Shown: piece by piece, positions 9,663 through 18,945 of the stretch
Layout: the number at the start of each line of letters is the position of its first letter
Position numbering within the stretch: the stretch's first letter is position 1
From: CAVRUD01 sp963849635
GTDB lineage: Bacteria; Chloroflexota; Chloroflexia; Thermomicrobiales; UBA6265
NCBI GenBank assembly: GCA_963849635.1
Contig: CAWKIA010000018.1
Coordinates: 372,001 to 436,000, forward strand
Reading direction: 5' to 3'
Length of the DNA stretch: 64,000 bases
Notes under the pieces: generated by a model
Told to the model about the DNA's origin: nothing
What the model saw: the letters and a program-made list of their open reading frames with translations, nothing else
The model's database searches: none
Translations under genes and position numbers: made by a program

Positions 9663-9690
9663 CCCCGACAATGTCGGGGAGTTCTTTGTT
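9660..9690 (+). terminator. Rho-independent terminator upstream of the Cys/Met PLP-enzyme gene
   Basis: ACTCCCCGACA pairs with TGTCGGGGAGT across a loop of one or a few bases and is followed by TCTTTGTT. It probably ends the SH3-protein transcript 105 bp after its stop. Confidence 0.75.
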
Positions 9691-9732
9691 CTATAGCCGC
9701 TGAAATGACAATGATTCAAAGAGGGAGCCAGC

Positions 9733-10989
9733 GTGTCTGACCACTTGACGTCCTCCGAAAGCAGTCGCCATGGCTCCCAAACGCGCGCCGTCCATGCCGG
9801 AGAACGCTCCGGTCGCCCCGATTTCACCCCAACGGTGTCACCGATTCATCCAGCGTCTTCGTACTTCTACGAGGACACCGCCACGCTCGACGCCGTCTTC
9901 GGCCATGAGCGGGAGGGATATGTCTACACGCGCTACGGCAATCCGACCATCTCCGCCTTCGAGACGGCCGTCGCCGACATGGAAGGCACTGAAGACGCCG
10001 TTGCGTACGCGTCCGGGATGGCGGCGGTCTACGGGGCGATCCTCCACGAAGTCTCCGCCGGCGCCAAGATCGTCGCGGCCCGCGACGTCTATGGGGCTAC
10101 ATTCGCCGTCTTTACCCGTCTGTTCGCCGATCTGGGCGTCGAGACGATCTTTGTCGATGCCCTCGACATTGACGCCGTAGCGCGGACCGTTGCAGAGGTT
10201 AAGCCGAGGGCGATCTACTGCGAGACCGTCTCCAACCCGCTCATGCGGGTGGCGGACCTCTCCGAACTTGCCGCGATTGCTCGGAAGAACCGGGCCCGGC
10301 TGATCGTCGACAACACTTTCCCCAGCCCCTGCCTGGTGAATCCCGTCCGCCATGGTGCGGATGTCGTGATCCATTCGGCCACCAAGTACCTAGCCGGCCA
10401 CGGCGACGTCACCGGTGGTGTTATCGCAACCGACGCAATGCGCGCCGCCGAACTGCGCGAGGACCTGAAGCTGACCGGCTCAATCCTGGGACCGTTCGAG
10501 GCCTGGTTGGCGTTGCGGGGCATGAAAACCCTGCCGCTCCGCATCGACCGCCAATCGATGAACGCCGCCGAGATTGCCGCCTGGCTGGTCGACCATCCCG
10601 CCATCGCCCACGTCAACTACCCTGGGTTGGAGGACCTCGGCGGCGCAGAAGCGATCTTCAATGACGACCGCCGGGGTGGCATGATCTCGTTCGATATCGC
10701 CGGGGCAGACCGGGAGGCGGTCTTCCGCTTCCTCGAATCCCTGAAACTGATCATGCCAGCGACGACACTGGGCGACGTCTACAGCCTGACCCTCTACCCG
10801 GCGATCTCCTCGCACCGCGCGCTGACGCCCGAGCAGCGAGCCGATATCGGCATCGGCGACGGCCTGGTGCGGCTGTCGGTGGGAATCGAAGACCCCGAAG
10901 ACATCATGGCCGACCTTGACCAGGCTCTCCATGCCGCCACGGCCGGACGTGCGAGCTCGGAGGCGGGGCTGGTTGCTTCGCACGCCTGA
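9733..10989 (+). CDS. Cys/Met-metabolism PLP-dependent enzyme (cystathionine gamma-lyase/synthase or methionine gamma-lyase family)
   Basis: A 418-residue fold-type I PLP enzyme that acts on sulfur amino acids by gamma-elimination or gamma-replacement. Family marks are the N-terminal RYGNPT segment that contacts the neighbouring PLP, the YASGMAAV helix, VDNTF, and the PLP lysine in SATKYLAGHGDVTGGV (Lys218). The length fits the family. The GTG start at 9733 has GAGGGAG upstream. The exact reaction cannot be fixed from sequence alone; cystathionine gamma-synthase, cystathionine gamma-lyase, methionine gamma-lyase and O-acetylhomoserine sulfhydrylase share these motifs. The next gene starts 126 bp downstream. 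Confidence 0.88.
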   Translation: MSDHLTSSESSRHGSQTRAVHAGERSGRPDFTPTVSPIHPASSYFYEDTATLDAVFGHEREGYVYTRYGNPTISAFETAVADMEGTEDAVAYASGMAAVYGAILHEVSAGAKIVAARDVYGATFAVFTRLFADLGVETIFVDALDIDAVARTVAEVKPRAIYCETVSNPLMRVADLSELAAIARKNRARLIVDNTFPSPCLVNPVRHGADVVIHSATKYLAGHGDVTGGVIATDAMRAAELREDLKLTGSILGPFEAWLALRGMKTLPLRIDRQSMNAAEIAAWLVDHPAIAHVNYPGLEDLGGAEAIFNDDRRGGMISFDIAGADREAVFRFLESLKLIMPATTLGDVYSLTLYPAISSHRALTPEQRADIGIGDGLVRLSVGIEDPEDIMADLDQALHAATAGRASSEAGLVASHA

Positions 10990-11115
10990 TAGCGCGAAGA
11001 TAGCGGCCGATCGATTGGTTTGTTCCGTCTACCCGGCATCTATGCTCCGGCTCCTAGATCGTTGGCTCATAGGGATGCTGCTGGGACGTATGCCTGACGA
11101 TAGGGAGGACTCCGC

Positions 11116-12336
11116 GTGACCAGTGTGGCGTCAAGATCCGTTACCGCAAGCGTCGAGGATGCAGCCAAGGTCGAAGCGCTGCGACGGCAACTCCCCGCCA
11201 CCTCAGAGACGGCCTACTTCAACGCTGGCACCAACGGACCACTGCCAATACTTGCGGTCGAGGCGCTTCACGAGGCCGCCCAACTTGAAGTGAACTTGGG
11301 CCGGATTCGACCGGGGGTCTATGAAGGCGCCTTTGCACGCAATCAGCGAGTCCGCGACCTGATCGCCGAGATCTTTGGGGCAGACGGCCACGAGATCGCC
11401 CTGACCCACTCGTCCACGGAAGGCCTCAACGCCGCCCTGATGGGCATCCGCTGGCAACCTGGCGATGAAGTGATCACAACGACCCTTGAGCACCCGGGTG
11501 TGTTCAACCCGCTCGGGTTGGTTGCCTTCCGCTACGGAGTGGTTGTGCGTACGATCGATATCGGCAACGGCGGTGGCGATGTCGTTGCCGCCCTGGCCGA
11601 GGCGGTCACGCCCAGAACCCGGGCCATCGTTGTCTCGCACGTCCAGTGGTCTTCCGGCGCGATCATGCCGCTGGCCGAACTCGCCGACCTAGCTCACCGG
11701 AACCATGCGCTTCTCATTGTCGATGCGGCCCAAGGTGCGGGGCAGGCACCAATCGACCTGCATGCGACCGGGGTCGACGTGTACGCACTTTCCGGCCAAA
11801 AGTGGTTGTGCGGCCCGGAGGCGACCGGTGCGCTCTACGTGCGTAAGGCCCGGATTCCTGATATCGCCCCGACCTACGTCCGTTATGCCCAGAGCTGCGC
11901 CGATGGCTTCATCGTGCCGCCCTCGGCCGCGTTCCGCTACGAAATCGGCGAGTTCTACGGCCCGTCCATCATCTCTCTGGAGAAGACGTTGCTCTGGATG
12001 CGCGATGAGATCGGGTTCGACTGGCTTTACAACCGGGTCGCTACGTTGGGCCGGTACGCCTGGGACCGGCTCGACGAGCAAGACGGTGTGACTCTCACTA
12101 CTCCGCGGGACATCATGGCCGGACTGGTCTGCTTTTCCATCGAGGGCATAACCGTCCAGGACATTGCCGCCAAGCTCTATGAGCAGGGTATGACAGTCCG
12201 TTATGTCGCCTACCCTCCGGGACCGACCGTTGCCCGCGTGGCCTGCGGCTGGTGGAACACCGAGGAAGAAGTCGACAATCTCGCGAAGGCGGTGGGCATT
12301 CTGGCTAAGGAAGCCGCACTCGCCGCCACCGAATAG
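11116..12336 (+). CDS. Class V aminotransferase / cysteine-desulfurase-like PLP enzyme
   Basis: A 406-residue PLP enzyme of the class V (NifS/isopenicillin-epimerase-like) group. The PLP Schiff-base lysine is Lys229 in ALSGQKWLCGPEATGAL, preceded by the conserved VDAAQGAGQ that holds the cofactor Asp and Gln. The N-terminus has the NAGTNGPLP loop typical of the epimerase-like branch rather than of housekeeping IscS, and there is no Cys-containing sulfur-transfer loop that I can recognise, so desulfurase activity is not certain. The GTG start at 11116 has AGGGAGG. It leads a closely spaced plus-strand cluster with a deacetylase and two amidohydrolases, which suggests a role in breakdown of a nitrogen compound. 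Confidence 0.82.
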   Translation: MTSVASRSVTASVEDAAKVEALRRQLPATSETAYFNAGTNGPLPILAVEALHEAAQLEVNLGRIRPGVYEGAFARNQRVRDLIAEIFGADGHEIALTHSSTEGLNAALMGIRWQPGDEVITTTLEHPGVFNPLGLVAFRYGVVVRTIDIGNGGGDVVAALAEAVTPRTRAIVVSHVQWSSGAIMPLAELADLAHRNHALLIVDAAQGAGQAPIDLHATGVDVYALSGQKWLCGPEATGALYVRKARIPDIAPTYVRYAQSCADGFIVPPSAAFRYEIGEFYGPSIISLEKTLLWMRDEIGFDWLYNRVATLGRYAWDRLDEQDGVTLTTPRDIMAGLVCFSIEGITVQDIAAKLYEQGMTVRYVAYPPGPTVARVACGWWNTEEEVDNLAKAVGILAKEAALAATE

Positions 12337-12384
12337 CCGGGCAGTTCCGGTGTTGGAATCCGCGTCCAAGCAAGGAGTAACGGC

Positions 12385-13194
12385 TTGGCCGATGAACAGC
12401 GAGAATCGCTCTGGCCAGCTGGGCATCGGGCGGCACTGTGCGTCTCGATCGACGTCGATGGGACTTACGGGGAGCGCAACTCCCGTCAGCCCGACGAGAC
12501 CTACTGGATCTCACAGGCGGAGTACGACCCAACCGGCACTGTCCGGTTGCTGGAGTTGCTCGCAAGCTTCGATGTCGCCGCCACCTTCTGCTGGGTCGGC
12601 AAGGTGGCGGAAGAGGGTCCGGGGCTCGTCCGGCGGGCCGTCGCGGAGGGCCATGAGATCGCGCTGCACACATGGGACCATCGCTACTACAACCGAATGA
12701 CCCGGGAGGAGCAGGCGGCAGACATGGGCCGCACGCTCGAAACCCTTGCCCATATCAGCGGCACCGCCCCGGTCGGCCACAAGACCGGCGGCTGGCGCTA
12801 CGACGCAAATACCTTCGCCATTGCCCAGGACTTGGGCCTGAAGTGGTTGATGGACGAGCCCGGCGGCGATCTCCCCTACTTTACTCAGCCAGACGCGGCC
12901 AAGCCTCCCGTGGTGCAACTACCCCCCTCCCGCTTTTTCGACGACTACACCTACTTTGTCGACAACATGGTCACGCCGCAGCAGACAGCCGAGTTCTGGC
13001 GCGACGACATCGACGTGCTCCGGGACGAAGGCAAGCTGATGTGTCTGACCCTGCACCCGTTCATCAGTGGCCGGCCAGGACCTTCACGCGCACTATCGCT
13101 TTTTCTCGATTACGTGATCGACCGTGGCGACGTCTGGATCGCCCGGGCCGACCACATCGCCCAGTGGTGGCTCGATCGCAATCAGACGCCCTAG
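12385..13194 (+). CDS. Polysaccharide deacetylase-family protein (NodB fold)
   Basis: A 269-residue protein of the NodB/carbohydrate esterase 4-like superfamily, which removes N-acetyl groups from glycans or, in the PuuE-like branch, hydrolyses cyclic amides such as allantoin. The metal-binding Asp lies in SIDVDGTYG and the two metal His in HTWDH; ATFCWVG is the usual core strand. There is no signal peptide, which favours a cytoplasmic small-molecule amidase over a cell-wall deacetylase. The TTG start at 12385 is set by AAGGAG 8 nt upstream. It lies 48 bp after the aminotransferase and 48 bp before the amidohydrolase, so the three are probably one operon. Confidence 0.8.
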   Translation: MADEQRESLWPAGHRAALCVSIDVDGTYGERNSRQPDETYWISQAEYDPTGTVRLLELLASFDVAATFCWVGKVAEEGPGLVRRAVAEGHEIALHTWDHRYYNRMTREEQAADMGRTLETLAHISGTAPVGHKTGGWRYDANTFAIAQDLGLKWLMDEPGGDLPYFTQPDAAKPPVVQLPPSRFFDDYTYFVDNMVTPQQTAEFWRDDIDVLRDEGKLMCLTLHPFISGRPGPSRALSLFLDYVIDRGDVWIARADHIAQWWLDRNQTP

Positions 13195-13242
13195 CGAGCC
13201 GGTAGTTGTACTCGCTTTCGCTTAGGAGGCCCGCAGACTCCG

Positions 13243-14872
13243 ATGACACCAAGCCCATCGACCTCCCAAAGCCTCGTTCTCGTCAACGGCAATATCATCA
13301 CGATGGATCCCGGCAAGCCGGCTGCCAGTGCCCTAGCGATTACTAACGGCGTCATCTCCGCCGTAGGAACCGACGAGGAAGCTAGAGCCGCGGGTAGTCC
13401 AAACGCGACGATCATCGACCTCGCCGGGCACACTGCCACGCCGGGATTGAACGATGCCCATTCCCACCCGATGCTGGTGGGCTTCGCCTTGGACGACCTC
13501 GACATCTCGGCCGGGCGTGCGCCAACTATTAGTGCGATCGCCGGAATGGTGCGAGATGCAGCCGGGGGGCGGCCGCCCGGCTCCTGGATCATCGGGCGTG
13601 GCTACGACGATGCTACCCTGGGTGAGCGGCGCCACCCCACTCGGGCCGATCTCGACGCGGTCTCGCCGGATCACCCGGTTCTGCTCTGGCGCATGTGTCA
13701 CCACATCGCCGCCGCCAACTCCAAGGCATTGCAGTTGGCCGGCATCACCCGCGAAACCGCCGATCCCAGCGATGGCGTAATCGACCGAGACGAGCATGGT
13801 GAGCCTATCGGCGTCCTCCGCGAACACGCGATCGGGTTCGTCACGCGCGCGATCGGCGATCCCACCACCGAGCAATTGGCACATGCGATCGAGCGCGCTG
13901 GTTACGAGTTTCTCCGCAGCGGCGTCACCAGCACCGCCGAGGCCGGCATCGACCGGCCCGAAGAACTACGCGCCTACCAGGACCTACACGCCGCCGGCCG
14001 GCTGCCAATTCGCACCTACCTGATGATGATGCTCGACGAGAACCTCGTCCCGCTCGAAAACCTCGGTATCACGACCGGTTTTGGCGATTCGACGCTCCGG
14101 ATCGGGCCCGTCAAGCTCTTCAGCGATGGCAGCATCGGCGGCCGTACCGCCAGGATGCGACGGCCCTACGTCGATGAAACCGGACAACGTCGGTCTCTTC
14201 ATGATGCCACCCGAGGAACTCAAGGCAAAGGTGCTCCACGCCCACAAGGCGGGGTTCCAGGTCGCGATTCACGCGATCGGCGACGCCGCGATCGATCTCG
14301 TGCTGGACGCCTACGAAGAGGCAGCAATTGCCGATCCACGCCCGAATCCCCGGCACCGGGTTGAGCACTGCTCGATTGTTGACGAGCAGACCATCGCTCG
14401 GATCGGACGGCTGGGCGTGATCCCCATTCCGGGCACGTCGTTCCTCTACCACTTCCGCGATGCTTATGTCGCCAACCTCGGTGAGGACCGGATCCGCTAC
14501 GCATACGGGATGGCAACTTTCGGGAAATACGGCATTCCCGCGGCAGCTAGCTCCGACGCCCCGGTGGTGCCAACAACGGCTACGATCGGACTGCAGACGA
14601 TGATGACAAGGCAGGACGCTCGCGGCCGGGATGTCTGGCCTGAGGAGCGCGTCTCCCTCGACGACGCGCTCGCGGCCTACACTGTCAACGGAGCGTACGC
14701 GTCGTTCGAGGAGCACAGTAAGGGCCGCCTTCGCCCCGGGATGCTGGGCGACGTCACGGTCTTCGAGACGAATCTGCGCGATGTCGAGCCTGCGGCCATC
14801 AGCGAGGTGCAGGTTGACCTGACGATCCTCGGTGGACAGGTCGCCTACGATCGCCTGGCCGCGCCACGATAG
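13243..14872 (+). CDS. YtcJ-like metal-dependent amidohydrolase 1, frame-broken
   Basis: A composite-metal-site amidohydrolase of about 540 residues, paralogous to the next gene along its whole length. The first half shows the beta-sandwich N-terminus and the metal motif NDAHSHPM; the second shows HAIGDAAIDL, RVEHCSI and ASSDAPV, which supply the remaining ligands. The reading frame changes once near 14180: the upstream frame runs to RRPYVDET and the downstream frame resumes with PDNVGLFMMPPEEL. One surplus A in the AAA at 14177-14179 would give DEPDNVGLF, which matches the DPGNRGITIYD of the neighbour. The ATG at 13243 has a TTAGGAGG site. The substrate is unknown; the family hydrolyses N-acyl, N-formyl or cyclic amides. 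Confidence 0.8.
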
Positions 14873-14923
14873 AACAGTGCCAGGTCTGTGATTCGGCGTA
14901 CCATTCGCTCCGGTGGGAGGCAT

Positions 14924-16534
14924 ATGCCCGCGGACATCATCTTCGTCAATGGCACCGTCATCCCGATCGATCCAGTCGTCGCCGCAATGGCGCCACAGGC
15001 GGTTGCCGTCACCGGCAACATCATCGCGGCAGTCGGGACCGATGCCGATATTCGTACACTCGCTGGTCCCGCCACACGCGTAATCGACATTCATGGCCGC
15101 GCGCTCCTGCCGGGCATCAACGACAACCACACCCATCCGATGAGCTACGGAGAGTCACTCGGGCAGATCAACGCGACCCCGGACGCGGCGCCGGCGCTTG
15201 CCGACGTGCAGCGGGCATTTGAAACTGCCCGAGAATCGAACGGCGTTGGACAGCGCGGTGAGTGGCTCCTGGGACGCGGCTACGACGACACCCGTCTCGA
15301 CGTGCGTCGCCACCCCACCCGCTGGGATCTTGACCAGGTGACCGGTGATCGGCCGGCACTGCTCGTGCGCACCTGCGGGCATCTTGCCGTGGCGAATTCG
15401 GCGGCGTTGCGCGTGGCAGGCATCGATACCTCAACGATCGATCCAACCGGTGGCCAAATCGACCGCGATGAATCTGGAGAGGCAACGGGCGTTCTGCGCG
15501 AACGCGCGATAGTACTGGTACGTGAGCACATCCCGTCGCCGACGAAAGCCGAAATCAAGGACCACCTCCGCGCCGCGGGAGCGCGATTCTTGCGGTACGG
15601 CATCACGAGCGTCGGCGAGGCCTCGATTCGCACGTCGACCGAGTTCGCCGCGTACGAGGAACTCGCCCGCGACGGCGAATTGCCGATGCGGACGTTCACG
15701 ATGATGCTGATCGACGACACCCTCGAAGATTTGGCATCGGTTGGGCTTGCGACCGGCTTTGGCGATGCCTGGCTGCGAATCGGACCGGCAAAAGTCTTTC
15801 AAGATGGCTCGGGAGGTGGGCGCACGGCGGCGATGTCGACGGACTACCGGAACGATCCTGGCAACCGGGGAATCACCATCTACGATCAGGAGGGCCTGGA
15901 CGATCGCTTCGCCCGGGCGCACGAGGCAGGGTTTCAGCTCTCCGCGCACGCCATCGGCGACCGCGCCATCGACATGATCGTCACCGCGTATGAACGTGCC
16001 CACACCCGCTCACCTCGACAGGATACCCGGCCAAGAATCGAACACTGCGGGCTGTGCACGCCGGAGTTGCTCGATCGGATGGTAGATCTCGGTGCGGTCG
16101 CCATTCCCCAGCCCGCCTTTGGCTACTACCTCGGCGACTCCTACATCGAGAATTTCACTTCGGAGCAACTGGCCCTGGCCTACCCAGCCCGAGAATGGAT
16201 CGACCGAGGCATCGTTGCCGCCGGGAGCTCCGACGTACCCGTCGTTCCTTGCGACCCGTGGATCAACATCCGCGCGGCGGTCACGCGGAGGACGCGCGAT
16301 GGGCAGGAGATGGGACCGGAGCAAAAGGTGTCCATCGACGAGGCGCTCGTGATGTTCACCCAAAATGGAGCATTTTGCTCGTTCGAGGAGCATCTCAAGG
16401 GATCGATCACGCCGGGCAAGCTGGCGGACCTTGTCGTGGTCGATCGCGATCCCCGGACGGTAGCTCCAAGTGAGCTACACACTATTCGTACCGAAATGAC
16501 GGTGCTCGATGGTCGAGTCGTCTACGAGGCATAG
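14924..16534 (+). CDS. YtcJ-like metal-dependent amidohydrolase 2
   Basis: An intact 536-residue amidohydrolase. It shows NDNHTHPM near the N-terminus, the predicted carboxylated-lysine or Glu/Asp region before KVFQDGSGGG, SAHAIGDRAID, RIEHCGL, and AAGSSDVPVVP with the catalytic Asp. No signal peptide is seen, so it acts in the cytoplasm. ATG 14924 is chosen over an upstream in-frame start at 14888 because GGGAGG lies just before it. The gene starts 52 bp after its paralogue and is followed 25 bp later by a metallo-beta-lactamase-fold hydrolase. The tandem pair probably arose by duplication and may handle related amides with different side groups. Confidence 0.87.
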   Translation: MPADIIFVNGTVIPIDPVVAAMAPQAVAVTGNIIAAVGTDADIRTLAGPATRVIDIHGRALLPGINDNHTHPMSYGESLGQINATPDAAPALADVQRAFETARESNGVGQRGEWLLGRGYDDTRLDVRRHPTRWDLDQVTGDRPALLVRTCGHLAVANSAALRVAGIDTSTIDPTGGQIDRDESGEATGVLRERAIVLVREHIPSPTKAEIKDHLRAAGARFLRYGITSVGEASIRTSTEFAAYEELARDGELPMRTFTMMLIDDTLEDLASVGLATGFGDAWLRIGPAKVFQDGSGGGRTAAMSTDYRNDPGNRGITIYDQEGLDDRFARAHEAGFQLSAHAIGDRAIDMIVTAYERAHTRSPRQDTRPRIEHCGLCTPELLDRMVDLGAVAIPQPAFGYYLGDSYIENFTSEQLALAYPAREWIDRGIVAAGSSDVPVVPCDPWINIRAAVTRRTRDGQEMGPEQKVSIDEALVMFTQNGAFCSFEEHLKGSITPGKLADLVVVDRDPRTVAPSELHTIRTEMTVLDGRVVYEA

Positions 16535-16558
16535 CGTCACGTTCGGAGGGCAATCTGC

Positions 16559-17242
16559 ATGCGTATCACCTACTTCGGCCACTCCGCGTTCCAGTTCGAG
16601 GATGGAGAGCACACCGTCTTGCTCGATCCGTTCCTCTCAGGCAATCCATCCGCGACCGTCTCTCCGGACAGCCTGTCCCCTCAGACCATCCTTTTGACCC
16701 ACGCCCACAATGACCACGTCGGCGACACGGTATCGATCGCCAAGCGCACGGGCGCGACGGTGATTGCCACCTTCGAGCTGGCCACGTACCTTGGGCAGCA
16801 GGGCATATCGACACTGGCGGGTAACCACGGCGGGACGATCTCATTTGAGGGCGGAACGGCCAAGTTCACCCCTGCCTGGCACACCTCGTCGTACAACGAC
16901 GGGACAACTTTCGTCGCACCAGGGGTTCCCGCCGGATTTGTCATCCGCTTCGGCGGCAAGACGATCTATGCGGCCGGCGATACCTGCCTGTTCGGCGACA
17001 TGGCACTCATCGCCGAGGAGGGATTGGACGCCGCGATCATTCCAATCGGCGATACGTTTACGATGGGTCCAGCGGACGCCGCGCGGGCCGCGGCGCTCCT
17101 CCGGGCGAGCGTGGTCATCCCCTGCCACTACAATACTTTTCCACCCATCCGGCAGGATCCAGCCGCATTCGCCGAATTGGTCGCGGCTCGATGTTCCAGC
17201 ACGGTCGTTCCGCTTTCTCCAAACGACGTCCACGAGCTGTAG
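16559..17242 (+). CDS. UPF0173-type metal-dependent hydrolase (metallo-beta-lactamase fold)
   Basis: A 227-residue member of the UPF0173 family. The metal-binding motif is THAHNDHVGD with His48, His50, Asp52 and His53; a later His in the ALLRASVVIPCHYNTFP segment and the AAGDTCLFGDM strand complete the site. These proteins are small hydrolases of unknown substrate, related to UlaG. The start has GGAGGG 10 nt upstream. It is the last clearly enzymatic member of the 11.1-17.2 kb cluster. Confidence 0.88.
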   Translation: MRITYFGHSAFQFEDGEHTVLLDPFLSGNPSATVSPDSLSPQTILLTHAHNDHVGDTVSIAKRTGATVIATFELATYLGQQGISTLAGNHGGTISFEGGTAKFTPAWHTSSYNDGTTFVAPGVPAGFVIRFGGKTIYAAGDTCLFGDMALIAEEGLDAAIIPIGDTFTMGPADAARAAALLRASVVIPCHYNTFPPIRQDPAAFAELVAARCSSTVVPLSPNDVHEL

Positions 17243-17257
17243 CGCGGGAAACCAACA

Positions 17258-17608
17258 ATGGAGGCGTTCAACGAGGAACTGAAGCGCACGGCGTTCCAGC
17301 GCAAGGCGGTAAGCCGTTTGCGGCCGGAGACTGTGCTTGAGCGAGCCAAGGTCTTCTTCGAGAGCCGGGGATACCGAACTGGCAGAACCGGTCGCTCCGA
17401 CCAGCTCTATGTGATGGGCGGACGGGAGGGTGCGCTGCCGCGGGTCACCGGCGATGTGTCGGCCCGGGCAGACGTCGGCAAGCCGGGCACGACGCTGGTA
17501 ACAGTCAATGCGGCCGGTGAAAATCTTGGCCCCGCCATGGCTGATTTCGTGAAGGAATTGCGGGCTATGAGGAATGCACCTGCGACTGAAACGTCTGCAA
17601 TTGATTAG
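17258..17608 (+). CDS. Small conserved-looking protein of unknown function
   Basis: A 116-residue basic protein. I do not recognise the family. The N-terminal 45 residues are charged and helical (EELKRTAFQRKAVSRLRPE, then a helix with ERAKVFFESRGY), and the C-terminal half looks like a small alpha/beta fold ending in a helix (MADFVKELRAM). There is no membrane segment or signal. It starts 16 bp after the UPF0173 gene, so it is probably translated from the same mRNA. Codon use matches its neighbours. Confidence 0.6.
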   Translation: MEAFNEELKRTAFQRKAVSRLRPETVLERAKVFFESRGYRTGRTGRSDQLYVMGGREGALPRVTGDVSARADVGKPGTTLVTVNAAGENLGPAMADFVKELRAMRNAPATETSAID

Positions 17609-17734
17609 CTGACACAATTGCCGTCATTCATTTGCCGTCATCAATTGTCGAATAGCGTTGATTGAACGAGCAATCTACTTGAATTCGCAATACTACGATC
17701 AGCAAGTCTGTATCTCGTAGGTACTTGACCGACT

Positions 17735-18945
17735 TAGTGGTTCATCCGGCAAGTTCATGGGGCGGCGGGGAGATAGCCAACGCCCGGACGGCGAGCCGGA
17801 CGATGCCGTCGCCGTCGTCCCCAGACAAAGGGGTGCCGGTGGGCGTTCCAATACGCGGTGGCGCGTTCGACCGCCGCGCTGATCTCCGCCCACGTCTCGA
17901 ACCGCCGTCCTTTCAGCGCCAATGAGCGCAGCACCTTCCACCACGGTTCGATCAGGTTCAGGTAGGCGGCATAGGTGGGCTGGAAGACGAACTCCCAGCG
18001 GGGGTGGGCGATTGCCCAGAGCAACACGTCGAGCGCCCGATGCGTGCTCAGGTTGTCGAGGATCGCGTAGATCCGCGCTGCGCCAGCGTCGACCCCGCCA
18101 TCGACCTGCTCCAGGAAATCGAGCCAGTTGACGATCGTGCGGCGGGGGTAGGGCTGGGTGAACGCTTCCCCCGTGGCCGAGACGAACGCGCCAAAGACAT
18201 ACCCCTTGCCGCGCCGTCCATAGTCGATCTCCTGGGTCGCCCGGACCCGCCGCGCCCCGGTCGGATCGGGCGGGATCACCGCATGACCGGGATGGCTTTT
18301 GGCGGCTTCCGGCCCCATTTCATCGAGACAGATCACGATACTGCCGTCCGGTGGCGCCTCGTAGAGGGTAACGATCGCCCCCTTTTTGCGGCGAAGGCGG
18401 GACCGGGCCGTTCGCCGAACCAGGTTTCCTGGGTCCGCCAGCGCAAGCCTTCGGCCTGCAGCAGCTCCCCGATCCGGCTGCGCTTGATCGGGATGCCCTG
18501 TTCCTCGTGCAGGTACGCCGCCAACCGGTCCAGGGTCCAGCTGCCGAAGGGGAGACCGAGGTCGTCCGGCCTGGTCAGGCTCGTCGCAATCACGATCCCG
18601 ATTTCCTCGGGGGTGTAGGTTGGCGGTCGGCCCATCCGGGGCGCATCGGTGAGCCCGGCCAGGCCCTGGGCGTTGAACCGCGTGATCCAGTGCCGGACGG
18701 TCGAGTCACTGACGCCGACCAACGCGACAATCTCGCGGACCTGCTTGCCCTGGTGGGAGCACCAGCAGATGCGGGCGCGGTCACGCAGCCGCGCTTCCAC
18801 CTTCTGGCCATGGGCCATCGTGCGGAGGTCGCTGGCCTCCTCGGCGGTCAACGGGCGGAGCAGGAGCAGGGCGGACACGGGAGCCTCCTTGACGAGGACC
18901 CTATCGTATCATCCGTGCCTGACTATTTACCGGATGGACCACTTA
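17735..18945 (-). mobile_element. IS630-family insertion sequence A (about 1.2 kb)
   Basis: The ends are imperfect terminal inverted repeats: the left end reads TAGTGGTTCATCCGGCAAG and the right end, on the opposite strand, TAAGTGGTCCATCCGG followed by TAAA. Both start at TA, the target dinucleotide of the family (17735-17736 and 18944-18945). One transposase gene fills the element. Its right-hand TA is shared with the next element. Confidence 0.8.
17755..18878 (-). CDS. IS630-family transposase A, in two frames
   Basis: A DDE transposase of about 370 residues. The N-terminal frame (18333-18878) has two helix-turn-helix units (QGKQVREIVALVGVSDSTVR and a second domain with GSWTLDRLAAYLHEEQG). 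The C-terminal frame (17755 to about 18390) has the catalytic core: CLDEMGPEAAK, AILDNLSTH with the second Asp, and FQPTYAAYLNLIEPWWK with the last carboxylate. The frames join at an A5G5 run on the coding strand (18378-18387): a -1 step there gives FAAKKGAIVTLYEAPPDGS. Some IS630 elements use programmed -1 frameshifting at A-rich sites, so the break may be functional, but indel errors are common in this window. Confidence 0.8.

Noticed and set aside
9555..9732. Possible SAM or T-box riboswitch before the Cys/Met enzyme
   Set aside because: Only a simple terminator hairpin is present; no conserved SAM-aptamer or T-box sequence is seen.
17609..17734. Inverted repeat around ACAATTG...CAATTGT as terminator
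   Set aside because: The arms are short, the loop is over 20 nt and there is no T-run after it.
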